A stretch of 64,000 nucleotides of DNA from Euphorbia lathyris (GCF_963576675.1 NC_088916.1:84027501-84091500), one strand, 5' to 3'; counted from the stretch's first letter, positions 1-11,070 are shown. Translations and numbers: made by a program. The notes: generated by a model not told the origin, from the letters alone.

Positions 1-352
1 TATTGCAAATTTTAGTCCAAATAATAAATATCATTAATTAGAGTAAATATTATGATTTAATAAGAGAATTTTTAATTATTATAAATAGTTTTTAATAATG
101 GGATTTTTATTTATTATAAATAATTTTAATAACAGAAATTTTCATTATTATAAATAATTTTTAATAAGAGGATTTTTAATTATTATAAATACTCTTATAA
201 AAAAAATATTTCTCTTATTAAAAATATTTAGTAAGGAAGCATTTATTAAGGGGTCGATAAGGGGGAATTTCCCTTATTAAAAGCTTCTAATAAGGAAAAT
301 TTGACTTTTAATAAGGTTTTTCACTCTTACTAAAACCAATTTTTTTGTAGTG
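1..352 (-). mobile_element. CACTA-like transposon terminus, cut by the window edge
   Basis: Read on the minus strand, the sequence begins CACTACAAAAAAATTGG at 352, which matches the CACTAC terminus of plant CACTA (En/Spm) transposons. The 300 bp behind it repeats TTATTAAAA and TTAATAAG-type units many times, like the subterminal repeats of this superfamily. The other end lies outside the window, so neither target-site duplication nor length can be checked. There is no transposase coding in the visible part. A MITE or hAT end is a possible alternative. Confidence 0.5.
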
Positions 353-2051
353 TTCTTCTTGTGACCATCGAATAAATGGTTATTCTATGTTATTTTCCCC
401 GTTTTCCCCGTTTATCATATTGGTATTCTCAATTTTAATGGTGAAAGGCGCGAAAAGTGTAAGTGTCTCTTGTTTTCTCTACGTTTTTCTAGAAAATGAC
501 TTCGCGTAGTCTGGTTTCGCGGAGATCTCCGATGAGAAATAGCCTGAAACGTGAGGATCTACTTCGCGAATCGATGATTTCACGAAGTCTGCGAGTGAAA
601 AATCATGAATTTTTCTACTCGCAGACTTCGCGAAATCATCAATTCTCGATGTAACATCATGCTCTTCCCTGCACATTTATATTCGCATGCTTCAATAATC
701 CTCATTTCGCGAAGCCAAATCGTCCTTTTTTCTGCCTAACATGATTAAATTTTTTTGGAGGTGGTTGAATACATAACACCCATTTCTGGAACACGGCTTA
801 CTGGGGTTCCATGAGAGAAATCCATCCCAAAAGGTCTGGAGTTATTGTGGCAATCTTGTTGTGAACCATGTGAAACGTCCATCCCAAAAGGTCTGTACTT
901 TCATTTATAATCGCAAAAGATCTGGACTTCCAGTACAGGGACAAATTTCCGTCCAGATTTGTCACGTTCACTTTAAAATGATTAGTTAGGAGTTTATTGT
1001 GGCAACCTCGTTGTAAATTTTGATAATGTTATGATTTAAATGTTGTTATTATGGAAATCTTGTTGTAAATTTTGATAATGTTATGATTTTAATGTTAGAA
1101 TCCTTTGTTGTTTGGCATTTTTTGTTATATACCACTTAGCGAATTTTGTTAAAAACAGATCGAGATTTCTCATATGCTAATTAAAATCATCAACTAAACC
1201 AAACATTAGCTTCGCAGACTTCGCAGACTTCGCATATCGCGAAATCTGCGAAGTCAGACGGGAGGAAGACAGTCGCGCCGTAAAATTACAACCATATTTA
1301 GGGAAAGTCACAAAACATAGTCTAGATATGTAGTAGATTGAGTAAATGGGTTAAAAATATAAATGAGTCTCCCATTTGACCCAATTTGTAATTTTCCCAA
1401 AACAAATTTACCAATCTTCGAAATTTACACATAGACATAAATTGCTCATGTGGCAAAACATAGACATGCTTTTGTTTCAACTTTTAGACTTTAGATATAA
1501 ATAGATACATAAATATGTAATATTATTAAAATTGGAAAAAAGTATCATTATGAAATATAATAACATGGTAATTATGTTGAAAAAGGTACGTAAATTTATT
1601 TAATCATGTGAAAGCAAGGCTATATAATTATAAATTTGAATGTGAAAATTACTTGATGCTAGGCACAAAAAAAAATAGATAAAGAGATGATAGAGATGCT
1701 AAAAAATGAAAGAAATATGAGTGAATGATAAATTTTCCATTGTTTTTTAAAGGGATGGAAAAGAGGAAGAGATGTTATTTAATGGGTAAAATAAGAATAA
1801 CCAAAAAGCTATAGAGAGGGGATGAAATTATACTCATTTAAATGGGAGTTAAATGTTATAATTAATCCTCAACGTTCATAATGGTTTTTATGTTAAAAGT
1901 GTAAAGTTTAGCTATTTTTATGTTACATTTTTAAGTTTAGTGGGTATATCGTTAAAATGAGAAAGTTGAGTGACAAGAGATGTAATTTACTTGTTCATAT
2001 TTTTTTTATAAACCAAACCATATATTATGAATAAAACGAGTTAATATTCTT
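353..2051. other. AT-rich intergenic stretch with short repeats, no gene seen
   Basis: No coding sequence is recognisable here. The stretch contains a GC-rich palindrome (573-640) and a related motif cluster near 1200-1260. A 38-bp direct repeat (about 1009-1046 and 1064-1101) contains GTAAATTTTGATAATG. The phrase CCATCCCAAAAGGTCTG occurs twice, near 823 and 890. The rest is AT-rich without visible structure. Confidence 0.5.
573..640. repeat. Imperfect palindrome rich in TTCGCGAAG-type motifs
   Basis: The arms 573-604 and about 609-640 are near-perfect reverse complements (core GATGATTTC, CGAAGTCTGCGAGT) around a short centre with TCATGA. The motif CGCAGACTTCGC recurs at 1207-1255. The same 300-bp neighbourhood has several further TTCGCG words in otherwise AT-rich DNA, which suggests the core of a small foldback element. 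I could not identify its termini. Confidence 0.6.
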
Positions 2052-2530
2052 TTAAATACAAGAAGAAATACAACTTGGAAAATCTTCAACAAAAAATTTC
2101 ATATGTGAAAGTGATCTTGCCCAAGTAGCTAAAATGTGCGCAACTGTATTCGCTTGACGTCTCTCATACATAAACTCAATAGATGCAAATGAGCGGTCCA
2201 CTTCAAAAATATCGTCTAAAATGACCCCTAACCAATTTGACAACTTTGAATTAACCTTAATCAACTGTATGGCAGATGCTAAAACAGAAGCTACCAAAAT
2301 AGCATGATAACCACAATCCCACCCCCCACGTAACGAGAACATGATAGCTAACAACTCCGCGTGTAGGGCTGATAATGTGGAACCAACTGGTCCTCCACCA
2401 GATATAGATATGGAGACAAGACCGTTACAATCTCTAACCACCATGCCAAATGAACCAATAGATTATTTAACCGAAAAAGTTGCATCACAATTAAGTTTAT
2501 AAAAATTAGCTATAGGCGATGACCAAAAAC
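2052..2530 (-). pseudogene. LINE relic: RNase H-like (RVT_3) domain
   Basis: The minus-strand frame 2444-2052 (130 aa) has the signatures of the RNase H-like domain at the end of plant L1-type LINE ORF2: AELLAI near residue 30 and RQANTVAHILA near residue 96. Extending upstream past its ATG gives KLNCDATFSV, the usual first strand with the first catalytic Asp, but an in-frame stop separates the two parts. The relic therefore cannot give a full domain. Reverse transcriptase and endonuclease are absent. It abuts a CACTA-like terminus at 2534, so it was probably truncated by, or served as target for, that element. Confidence 0.7.
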
Positions 2531-2533
2531 AAT

Positions 2534-2997
2534 CACTACAACAAATTATCACTTGTGCCACGAATCATACCACGCGAATTCAAAATTCGTGGCTGTTGGG
2601 GGTAAATGTAATTTTTACAATTATTTACACTTTTACCATAGGTTATAATTATAACCTATAGTTTTTTATGTTTATTATTTTTGTTGTAAAAATAAAAAGA
2701 AAATAAAAGAACATATGCAGGAAAATCCGAAATGATCACTGGCCACTTTTGATTAAATTATTCGAGGGGCTAAACGTTCAAGAACATCACAAGTGAGCTC
2801 GGATCCAGAAAATAGACGTCCCCAGCTTTCTGGATCCATCTTCAGCATCATCATAGAAACTTAATTCACAAATGTTCATTTATAAATTCACTCTCTTAAG
2901 TTTGATGTTTTTATGTTACTGATATTGTTTATATTTATTAAATTTTTTGAAGAGTTGAGGCAGGAGCATCATCACTGAATACTGATTATCAAGTTAT
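2534..2997 (+). mobile_element. Solitary CACTA-like terminus and unassigned flank
   Basis: CACTACAACAAATTATC starts at 2534 and has the same first 13 bases as the left TIR of the complete CACTA element at 57983. No matching GTAGTG terminus with a 3-bp duplication was found downstream, so this is a partial element or a chance match. The DNA up to the gypsy insertion at 3003 has no recognisable gene. It may be the 5' flank of the hAT/TTF relic that resumes at 8611. Confidence 0.4.
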
Positions 2998-3002
2998 TAA
3001 AG

Positions 3003-3501
3003 TGATACAGATTGAAAGCGAGAAATGAAGGTTTTAATCGTAAACCAACAAAGATGTTCTTCTCAAGCTTAACTTGAAGGAGTGAATCCCGATAACAAGG
3101 TATAAACCTTAGTTCTCAAAGAGAAAATGATATTTGATTGATAAAAGTTTTTCCATTCTTACAAAATGAGGGTATAAATACATCCCCTAATGACCGACGC
3201 TACCCTCATTAGGGTTACAAAAAGGCATAAGACAAAGGGCAAAATGGATAGTCTGCTCAGACAAGGAGTACGATGGCGCAGGTACGGAATGTCAGACTGT
3301 CTGTTGGTCGACTTCCTGAGGAAGTAATCTTGGCGGTCCGCCCATGCTCATATGTGGATACGCCTTCTGGCGTACTCCTAGATCCGCCTTGCTTGCATGT
3401 CTTGGGGATCCACCCTTCTAGGTGCATCCTCTGTGAGCTTGATTCTTGAAGACCCGCTAGAGTCCGCACGATCAGTGTGGCCAGTTCGGATGTCCGCATC
3501 A
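3003..3501 (-). repeat. 3' LTR of the Ty3/gypsy element
   Basis: This 499-bp direct repeat of 8107-8605 differs at roughly 7 positions. It carries the last 124 nt of the integrase frame (3501-3378). An AT-rich TATAAATA word lies at about 3173-3180 and reads as TATTTATA on the element strand. Outer flank is TAAAG. Confidence 0.92.
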
Positions 3502-3857
3502 TTCTCTCCTTCTTTAAAAGAGTCCGGCACTGATTCGTTTTTGTTGAGCTCTAAAGGACCATCCGATTTCCATGGGCTAAGGTCACGGATATTGAACGCT
3601 GGTGAGACTTTGCCAAGCCAGTTTGGCAATGCTATATGATAGGCATTGGCGTTGATCTTTTTGGTGATTTTATATGGCCCATACCTCCTAGGCCGAAGTT
3701 TGCTGCTTGCGGTGTTGGCGAGCCTCTCCTTGCCCAAATATACCATGACCTCATCTCCAACTTCAAACTGTAGGTCCCTGCGGTGCTCATCCGCCTTAGC
3801 CTTTAACTTGTGATTTCTATCCTCAAGAGTCTCCCTTAGCTCTTGGTGCATCTGCAT
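3378..3857 (-). pseudogene. Integrase C-terminal region of the Ty3/gypsy element
   Basis: This 159-aa frame follows the main integrase frame in the same reading frame after one stop codon at 3862-3864. It contains the DEHRRDLQFEVGDEVMVYL segment and LRPRRYGPYKI, typical of the C-terminal DNA-binding part of Ty3 integrases (GPY/F-like module). Beyond PSPWK-type residues there is an acidic tail and no recognisable chromodomain. The tail is encoded across the polypurine tract and into the 3' LTR. That layout is described for CRM-type centromeric retrotransposons and supports that assignment, though the clade call would need a tree. Confidence 0.8.
3502..3515 (-). other. Polypurine tract of the Ty3/gypsy element
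   Basis: On the minus strand AAAGAAGGAGAGAA immediately precedes the 3' LTR start TGATG. It also codes for part of the integrase tail (KEGEN), so coding and priming overlap. Confidence 0.8.
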
Positions 3858-3863
3858 ATAGTC

Positions 3864-5471
3864 CTAGGCCAGCTGGTTGGCAGTCACATTTCCCTTTGGA
3901 AGGTATGCTATATCAAGGGCATGGTTTGGGGTCTTTGTGTATACTACCTCAAATGGTGATTTCCCGGTTCCCGAATGTACAGAGCCGTTGTAGGCGAACT
4001 CAGCTTGGGCTAGAACCACATCCCACATCCGGGGCTTATCCTTGCACTTGCTACGCAGTAAGTTTCCCAGAGTTCTATTGACCGCTTCTGTCTGTCCGTT
4101 TGTCTGAGGGTGGGCAGTGGTACTAAACTTCAGAGAAGTATCAAAAATAGCCCACAAGGTCCGCCAGAAGTGACTCAGAAACTTCGTGTCACGATCTGAG
4201 ACAATACTCTTTGGTACGCCATGTAGTCTGACGACCTCCTTGAAGAACAGTTTAGCAGTTGCCGATGCATCATTGGTTTTTCGGCATGGTATGAAGTGTG
4301 CCATTTTTGAGAATCGGTCAACAACCACAAAGATGGAGTCCATGCCCCTCTGAGTTCTGGGTAACCCTAGGATAAAATCCATGGACAGATCCTCCCATAT
4401 AGTTTCTGGTACAGGTAGTGGTAGTTGCAAACCAGCATTAGTGGGGTGTCCCTTGGCGGTCTGGCAGATATAGCATCGTTCTACTAGGTACGCCATATCT
4501 CTCCTCATCTTGGGCCAGAAATAACGGGAACTTACTGCTTCATAGGTCTTGTTTCGCCCAAAATGTCCCCCCAGGGATCCGCCATGCAGATCGCGGATAA
4601 CCTTTTCGCGGATGGAAGTGCAAGATAAACAAAGTTGGTTACCCCTCATTAGATACTCATCCGTGATGTGATACGCTCCATCTCCATGCTGGGTTTTACA
4701 TTTCTCCCAAATGCTGCCGAAATCGGGATCCTCCAGGTACTCTCCTCTGATATGTTCGAAGCAGTCGGTCTCCAGATTGACGGTTTTTATTAGTGCAACC
4801 CTCCGACTCAAGGCGTCCGCCACTACGTTTTGTTTTCCCGCCTTATGGATAAGCTTATAGGGGAACTTATCTATGAAGGCGGACCATCGGGCATGCATGG
4901 AGCTTCGAAGTTGCTTCTGACTTCCTAGATGCTTGAGGGCCTGATGGTCAGTGTAGAGAATGAATTCTTTCCCCACTAAGTAATGCTCCCATACTTTCAA
5001 TGCCCTCACTATGGCATAAAATTCTTGATCATACGTTGCCCACTTTTGCCGTGCGTCACATAGCTTCTCACTGAAGTACGCAATGGGCCTTTTCTCTTGC
5101 ATCAAAACACCACCAATCCCAATTCCACTGGCATCACACTCAACTTCAAACAGTTTATCAAAATCAGGATATGCCAGCACTGGCGCTGTACTCAGTTTTT
5201 CCTTGATCAAGGCGAAGCTCTCTTCTTGGGCGTCCGCCCACTCGAACCCCTTTCCTTTCTTCAAACATTCTGTCAATGGGGCCACTATGGAACTGAAGTT
5301 CTTAATGAATCTTCGATAGAAGGTTGCTAGCCCATGAAAACTCCTGATGTCCCCCACATTCCTCGGAGTCGGCCATTCTCGGATGGCTCTCACCTTCTCT
5401 CCATCCCACTTGGACACCGTCGCCACTAACCACGAATCCAAGGAAAACCAAACTTTCCATGATAAAGTCAC
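3864..5471 (-). pseudogene. RNase H and integrase region of the Ty3/gypsy polyprotein
   Basis: The 535-aa frame covers the end of RT, RNase H and integrase. RNase H shows [16 protein letters not shown] near residue 110, YTDHQAL near 175 and [10 protein letters not shown] near 215. The integrase has an HHCC zinc region ([13 protein letters not shown], then CYICQTAKG) and a DDE core: [15 protein letters not shown] with the first Asp, VSDRDTKF with the second, and [11 protein letters not shown] with the Glu. Its first dozen residues are out of frame with real RT sequence, so the start ATG is not biological. A stop at 3862-3864 separates it from the integrase tail. The copy is non-functional without those repairs. 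Confidence 0.88.
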
Positions 5472-5721
5472 ACTTCTTGGTGTTGGCGAATAGCTGGTGT
5501 TTCCTTAACAGATCAAATACTGTCTGCAAGTGCTTCTCATGATCCGCCAAGGTCTGGCTATGAATCAAAATATCATCAAAATACACAACTACGAACTTTC
5601 CAATCACTAGGCGAAGCACCTGATTCATTAGCCTCATAAAAGTACTAGGGGCATTGGTCATCCCAAATGGAATCACTAACCACTCATACAATCCATCCCT
5701 AGTCTTGAAAGCATCTTCCAT
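5302..5721 (-). pseudogene. Reverse transcriptase core fragment of the Ty3/gypsy element
   Basis: This 139-aa frame holds the RT palm: [18 protein letters not shown] near residue 12 and the catalytic box [11 protein letters not shown] near residue 49 (YxDD as YFDD). After about residue 98 the frame departs from RT sequence, and the true continuation lies in the frame at 5471. The overlap with the upstream frame (to 5676) shows another shift near 5690-5720. RT is thus interrupted by two frameshifts. Confidence 0.85.
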
Positions 5722-7703
5722 TCATCCCCAGCTCGAATACGTATCTGGTGATAACCGCTCCTGAGATCAATCTTGGAGAAGACTTTAGATCCGCCAAGCT
5801 GGTCCAGCATATCATCCAACCTTGGAATGGGGAATTTGTACTTGATGGTGATCTTGTTGATGGCCCTACTATCAACACACATCCGCCAAGACCCATCCTT
5901 CTTCGGCGTAAGTAAAGCTGGAACGGCGCAAGGACTCATACTCTCCCTAACGTATCCCATCTCGATGAGTTCCTCCACTTTCTGTCTCATGATGTCGTTC
6001 TCCTTCGGACTCATTCGATAGTGTGGGAGGCTTGGTAAGCTAGCCCCAGGCACAAGATTGATATGATGTTGGATGTCCCTCAAAGGTGGTAACCCACTGG
6101 GTAGCTCTTCCGGGAACAGATCTTGATACTCGCCAAGTAGGCGGGTCACTTCACTCGGCATTTCCGTTTCGTCCCTTTGGGCGGATTCGTGATTCTCCTT
6201 AACCATTACCACGTATACCATTTGGCTTTCTTCACATTCGCTGACAAACGATTTGTGTGTAGGACAGACTACCAAGGTAGACTTCTCGTCGGCCTTTGGC
6301 TCTCTCACCACTGGTGTAAGGACAAACTTCACCCCATTCTTCACAAATCTGTAAGTGTTCTCTCTTCCGGCGTGGGTGGCGTTGTTATCAAACTGCCAGG
6401 GTCGGCCCAACAATAGGTGGCATGCGTCCATATCGACCACATCACAACAGACTTCATCATGATAGTTACCAATCTCAATCGGTACCTTGCATCTCTGGGT
6501 CACCCTCAACTCGCCAACGTTCTTGATCCATCCCACCCTGTAGGGATCAGGGTGCGCCTCTACCAACAACCCGAACTTCTGAACGGCGCTGCTACTCACA
6601 ATGTTCTCCTGACTACCACTATCAATGATTACGTTGCATCGCCCTTTGTTCATAAGGCAACGAGTCCGGAATAGTTGATGCCTCTGATCGCCCTCTAGTC
6701 GGCTAGAGACTAATAAGCGTTTAACCACATGAATGGCGTATCTCCCTTCATCCGCCTCATCATCATCCTCTCCCAAGGGTTCACAATATACTTCATCCCC
6801 TTCTTCATAGTCTTCTTCACATCTTTCCACCATATTAGCACTCTTCCTCCTAGGACACTCGTTGGATCTATGGCCTGGTTCATTGCACCTGAAACATTTA
6901 AAAGGCGCGGGCCTCGCATATGGATTGTTGCTTTTAGGTGGTGTAGGTACCTCCTTGTATGGCCTAGTATCTCCAACAGATCCTCTTCCCACACTGTTAA
7001 CCCTGACTCCACTGGCACTCGCCACTTGCTTGCCTTTGTCATAAGACTTCACGTTATCCCTTCCGCCAGGCGTATACTCGGTAGCGGCGGATCTCCTGGA
7101 TCTCCCGGTCAGTTGGGACTCAGCCTTGAGGGCTAAATTCCTAGCATCTTGTACTCTAACCACCATCTGTGTGCCAATACGATCCTGGATAGTGTATCTC
7201 AACCCTTCTAGATACCTAGAGGTCTTTTGGCTTTCAGTTTCAGACAGGTTGGCTCTCGCCGAAAGCCTTAAGAACTCAGAAGTATACTCATGGACACTTC
7301 GGGTCCCTTGAGAGCATCCTCTGTAGGAGCTGTTGATATACTGTTCGTAGTCCGGCGGTAAGAACCGCTCCCTCAGCATCGCCTTCATCCGTAACCAAGA
7401 TCTAATCGGATCTCTCCCCCCTCTTCTTCTTTCTTCCCTCATCTGATCCCACCAAACTGATGCGCCACCCTTCAGGCGATACGCCACCAGCCTTACTTTC
7501 CTCTCATCAGGAATCCCAGCATATTCAAAGAAGCGCTCAACTTCCGATAACCAATCTAAGAACCCCTCTATATCCAGTTCACCACCAAAAGACGGAAAGT
7601 CTATTTTTAACTTAAAGGCATCATCCCTGTCAAAGTTTCCTAGATCCGGTTCTGCCCTAGCCATACCCACACGTCTGTTATCATTCGGGCCAACATCCCT
7701 CAT
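5676..7703 (-). pseudogene. Gag, protease and start of RT of the Ty3/gypsy element
   Basis: The 675-aa frame begins in gag. A retrotransposon gag domain lies at about residues 35-170 ([32 protein letters not shown]). A CCHC zinc knuckle, [14 protein letters not shown], is near residue 270. The aspartic protease has [14 protein letters not shown] near residue 360, with active-site D-S-G and [10 protein letters not shown] near 430. RT begins near residue 540, including [12 protein letters not shown] near 650, and is lost at a frameshift. Its ATG overlaps the stop of the upstream frame (ATGA at 7703-7700). Whether that is natural or a mutation is unclear. Confidence 0.88.
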
Positions 7704-8065
7704 ATTTCTAAAGGCACCATTATCCCAATATCCTCAAAATCATCACTATCGCTATCAGCGTTATGCACAAGGACAAAGTCAGGCCTTCTTACCTCAAGAT
7801 CCCTAGGACCCATTTGTGGACGTGGTTGTTCAAGGGCTCCTTCCTTTCTCTGAGTTGATCCTCCTGCTGCGGATTGGATCAAGGACCGAACCTCCAGTTT
7901 GAAGTTTTCTAGGGAGGTGGTTAACTCCAGGAAATTTTGATCGGTCTGTCTCTGCCGCTCATGGCTGGCCTGAATCAGTTCCGCGAGGTGCTCCCTTAGC
8001 TCCTCATACCTCCGGTCACTGGTTTCCATGGAATCTTGCGGTTGTCGGGGTTGAACCATTGCCAA
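7700..8065 (-). CDS. N-terminal gag segment of the Ty3/gypsy element
   Basis: This 121-aa frame is the first ATG downstream of the primer binding site. It is charged and coiled-coil-prone ([20 protein letters not shown]), then Pro/Gln-rich, and ends in an acidic run DSDSDDFED. It is probably the N-terminal part of gag. Its stop overlaps the ATG of the main gag frame by ATGA, a +1/-1 relationship. If this is a mutation, the two were once a single gag. Confidence 0.65.
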   Translation of the reverse strand: MAMVQPRQPQDSMETSDRRYEELREHLAELIQASHERQRQTDQNFLELTTSLENFKLEVRSLIQSAAGGSTQRKEGALEQPRPQMGPRDLEVRRPDFVLVHNADSDSDDFEDIGIMVPLEI

Positions 8066-8091
8066 AAGAAGTTTCGTGTCAGGAAACGATT

Positions 8092-8104
8092 GGCTCTGAT
8101 ACCA
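8092..8104 (-). other. Primer binding site of the Ty3/gypsy element
   Basis: On the minus strand TGGTATCAGAGCC lies two bases inside the 5' LTR end. It is complementary to the 3' end of plant initiator-Met tRNA. Confidence 0.9.
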
Positions 8105-8106
8105 AC

Positions 8107-8605
8107 TGATATGGATTGAAAGCGAGAAATGAAGGTTTTAATCGTAAACCAACAAAGATGTTCTTCTCAAGCTTAACTTGAAGGAGTGAATCCCGATTAC
8201 AAGGTATAAACCTTAGTTCTCAAAGAGAAAATGATATTTGATTGATAAAAGTTTTTCCATTCTTACAAAATGAGGGTATAAATACATCCCCTAATGACCG
8301 ACGCTACCCTCATTAGGGTTACAAAAAGGCATAAGACAAAGGGCAAAATGGATAGTCTGCTCAGACAAGGAGTACGATGGCGCAGGTACGGAATGTCAGA
8401 CTGTCTGTTGGTCGACTTCCTGAGGAAGTAATCTTGGCGGTCCGCCCATGCTCATATGTGGATACGCCTTCTGGCGTACTCCTAGATCCGCCTTGCTCGC
8501 ATGTCTTGGGGATCCGCCCTTCCAGGTGCATCCTCTGTGAGCTTGATTCTTGAAGACCCGCTAGAGTCCGCGCGATCAGTGTGGCCAGTTCGGATGTCCG
8601 CATCA
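8107..8605 (-). repeat. 5' LTR of the Ty3/gypsy element
   Basis: This 499-bp partner of 3003-3501 is followed by the TAAAG target duplication at 8606-8610. Small frames in it are LTR sequence, not genes. Confidence 0.92.
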
Positions 8606-8610
8606 TAAAG

Positions 8611-9127
8611 TTTAGAAGAATCTGAGGGAACGTCTTATTATCAAGGTGTTATCTTTCTTTTTATATTATATTTGAATTGTTCTTGTTCTTAAATCATAAT
8701 ATGTTTTCTAAAAAGCATTTGTCCGGAAGTGAAAAAAGAAAAAAATTTCTTTTTATATTATATTTGAATTGTTCTTGTTCTTAAATCATAATATGTTTTC
8801 TAAAAAGCATTTTTCGGAAGTGAAAAAAGAAAAAAGAGAAAACGATTAGATGTTTTAGTAAAATCAGAACAATGAGCTATTGATAAATTTATAGTTAAGA
8901 AGAAAGATTTGAATGAGAATCATAATAGGGAAGGTGCAACTAATGTGGACGAGTCAATAGATAATTTGGTTGAAAATGATATTAGTGACCATAATGCTAA
9001 AAATCCTGATGTTGTTAAAGAACAAACAATCCATCCTTTTAATGATATTTATGATCCTAAAAATTCGGAAAGTCTTGATAATAAAGAAATGGAGATTTTA
9101 GTTGAAAATGGACCTATAAGGGAATAG
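8611..9127 (+). pseudogene. hAT-type TTF-zinc-finger protein relic, 5' part
   Basis: The open frame around 8909-9127 and its upstream codons give an acidic N-terminus ending DPKNSESLDNKEMEILV then ENGPIRE. In plant TTF-type zinc-finger (hAT-derived) proteins this stretch directly precedes the zinc-finger region. The continuation, ending in the [15 protein letters not shown] finger, is found at 11071 after a MITE insertion. Upstream, a tandem duplication with a 92-bp period (about 8654-8837) copies the segment with the likely start ATGTTTTCTAAAAAGCATTT. An in-frame TGA follows SEQ before residue AIDKF. It is a decayed transposase-like gene and the base layer of the nested stack. Confidence 0.6.
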
Positions 9128-11070
9128 CAAGGACAGAGCCAGCCTAGAGCTCGGGGGGCTCCGGCCCCCGCGGCCACTAGCTCTACCCTTTAGTAAAATG
9201 TGTAGGATAGTTCATAGCCCCCCCTAATTTTAGTAGATTAATGCATGTTTGTAGTAATATAACAAAGTGTTGAGATGGTTGAGTTAGTTAAGAGGCTTGT
9301 GTTGAAACACCTTTCCACATGATTTTGATTTGACAAAATTATTTAAGTATATGATTAAAAATATTCTATACACACTAAGTTTAAATGCTTTGATTTATTA
9401 TACTAATGTGTTTGTTCAATGTTAAGTTACTTGTTTATAAGACACAAATATTAAAAGGCTAAAGGCCCAAAAGAAAGTCAAAGGCCCAAGTCAAAACAGA
9501 TCAAGACCACTCGGCCCGTGTAAGCAAAACACTGTCGTTGTTGATAAAACGCAGCTCAACATGAGAAGGATCGAGAAGACCTTCCTTGACTACTTCGGAA
9601 CAAAGCTGCTGAGTTGAACGACAAAGAGTACAAGACAGCAGCTGAGCAAGAGCAACTTCCAGACAAAGTATTTCCACTTCGGGTAAAGTTCAGAAGACAC
9701 AGAAAGCTGTCTGGTTGACTTTGCCATAAAAGGAGAGACATTCTGCTGGACTGGCCGAAAGCTGCTCATCACTGATCGAAGACAGAAGATGCAAGAATCT
9801 GATTGGCCAACGGCACTGAGCGTGTACTGAGTGACAACGACATCAAGCCGTTTCCCTCCAACGGTTATTTCAAAATTCGAAATCATCGAATGCCTCAAGT
9901 GTCACTATAAATAGGCCTTTTAGTTGCTTCATTCGATGCAGATCTTCAACTAGCCATTACGCTGACCAAATTCACACTTGAAGTTCTGTGAGAAAAAGCA
10001 AAGCAAATACTTACACCAATTTCCAGATTATTGTGTAAAAGTCTAGAGTGATTTCCAATCATCTAAAGTGTCTTAGCAATTGTTGTTTAGGACAATCTTA
10101 TTATCAATTCTAGAAATAGAAAGGAGAGGCTGAGTACTCGGTTATAGTACTCAGCGGTAGAATAGGAGTGAGTAGAGGTATAGAGGAAGGTACTCTTGTT
10201 ATACTCAGCTTTTAGTTGTAAAAGGTTTGGTGCTCTACCTTAAAAGAGCTCAGTAGAGAATTCGAAAGCTCGGAACATGTTCCGGGGATAGGACGTAGGC
10301 ATAGAGGCCGAACCTGGATAAATCTGTTGAGTAACATCTTTCTAACCTTAAACTCCTTTGATATATATATTGCTTGCTTAAAAAATGACTAAGTAAAGAG
10401 GTCACGCTGAGTTGTGTGCATTGAGTATCTGAGTTCAGGAATAGACTCAAGTGCTATCTCCTGACTCAAGGAAAGAAGCTGACTTAGTCACCAGTTGACT
10501 AAGCTAGTGTCTTAAGTTCACTCAGCGCGCTGTGTAAACCTTTTTCAAAGAAAAAGAAGTCAGCCTCAATGTACAAAATTTTAAATAGTTCCTATCCCCC
10601 CCCCTTGGAACTAACTTGTTACGTTATAAGGGACCAATAGCTTGTTTTGTTTAAAAGGTTATGGATTCAAACCCCTTGAATCTCATTTTTTCTCTTTTGT
10701 TTATCCTAATTGAGTTTTTCCATACAACTCTTTTAAAGTTTTTTTTTCCAAAAGTAATTTTTAAGAAATTAATGTTGGATTTATAAAAGATTGAATATTT
10801 CTACTTCTTTTAGACTTGGAAGTTTTAATTTTTTTACATTCAACACAAAAAACTACGAAAATTTAGGTGTTTTAGTTTTAGGAAATCAACATTGAACATA
10901 TAGAAAATTAAATATGTTTACGCTTTTCATTTTGGGCAAAATGAAGCAGCTTTATCATGTTGGATGCTAAAAAAAAATTCCAGCCCTGACGGGTTGGAGT
11001 TTAAAAAATTACCACAAACTACATAACTAAAATTAGCCCCCCCAAGTCTCAAATCCTGGCTCCGCCACTG
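9128..11070. mobile_element. hAT-like MITE interrupted by the outer Sirevirus LTR
   Basis: The left end at 9128 reads CAAGGACAGAGCCAG. The right end, read on the minus strand from 11070, is CAGTGGCGGAGCCAG, so 11 of 15 match. Inside both ends lie runs of G/C next to CTAATTTTAG-like words. Eight-base flanks GGGAATAG (9120-9127) and AGGAAGAG (11071-11078) match at 6 of 8, as a decayed hAT target duplication would. The element is about 600 bp once LTR A (9300-10639) and its GCTTG duplication are removed. It interrupts the hAT/TTF relic. Its right half is copied at 30551-30980. Confidence 0.6.
9300..10639 (+). repeat. LTR A of the outer Sirevirus
   Basis: This 1,340-bp LTR starts TGTTGAAACACC and ends GGGACCAATA; the expected terminal CA has changed to TA. 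A TATA box TATAAATAG is at 9906-9914. It differs from LTR D at about 5 sites plus homopolymer lengths. GCTTG on both sides makes it look like a solo LTR. Confidence 0.9.

Larger units (their letters stand above)
3003..8605 (-). mobile_element. Complete Ty3/gypsy LTR retrotransposon, CRM-like chromovirus
   Basis: Two 499-bp LTRs (3003-3501 and 8107-8605) flank a minus-strand gag-pol. The 5-bp target duplication TAAAG is at 2998-3002 and 8606-8610. The LTRs run TGATG to TATCA in element orientation. The primer site is at 8092-8104 and the polypurine tract at 3502-3515. Domain order is gag, zinc knuckle, protease, RT, RNase H, integrase, which is Ty3/gypsy order. The gag and protease sequences, the lack of a visible chromodomain, and integrase coding that extends 124 nt into the 3' LTR suggest the CRM lineage. 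The two LTRs differ at about 7 sites by eye, so the insertion is fairly recent, yet the coding region carries several frameshifts and one stop. Confidence 0.93.

Noticed and set aside
3257..3502. Minus-strand 81-codon frames at 3257-3502 and 8361-8606
   Set aside because: They are the two LTR copies of the gypsy element in a frame other than that of the integrase tail.
8092..8104. tRNA gene suggested by TGGTATCAGAGC
   Set aside because: This 13-base match is only the tRNA-complementary primer site of the retrotransposon (and likewise at 25921-25936). No cloverleaf surrounds it.
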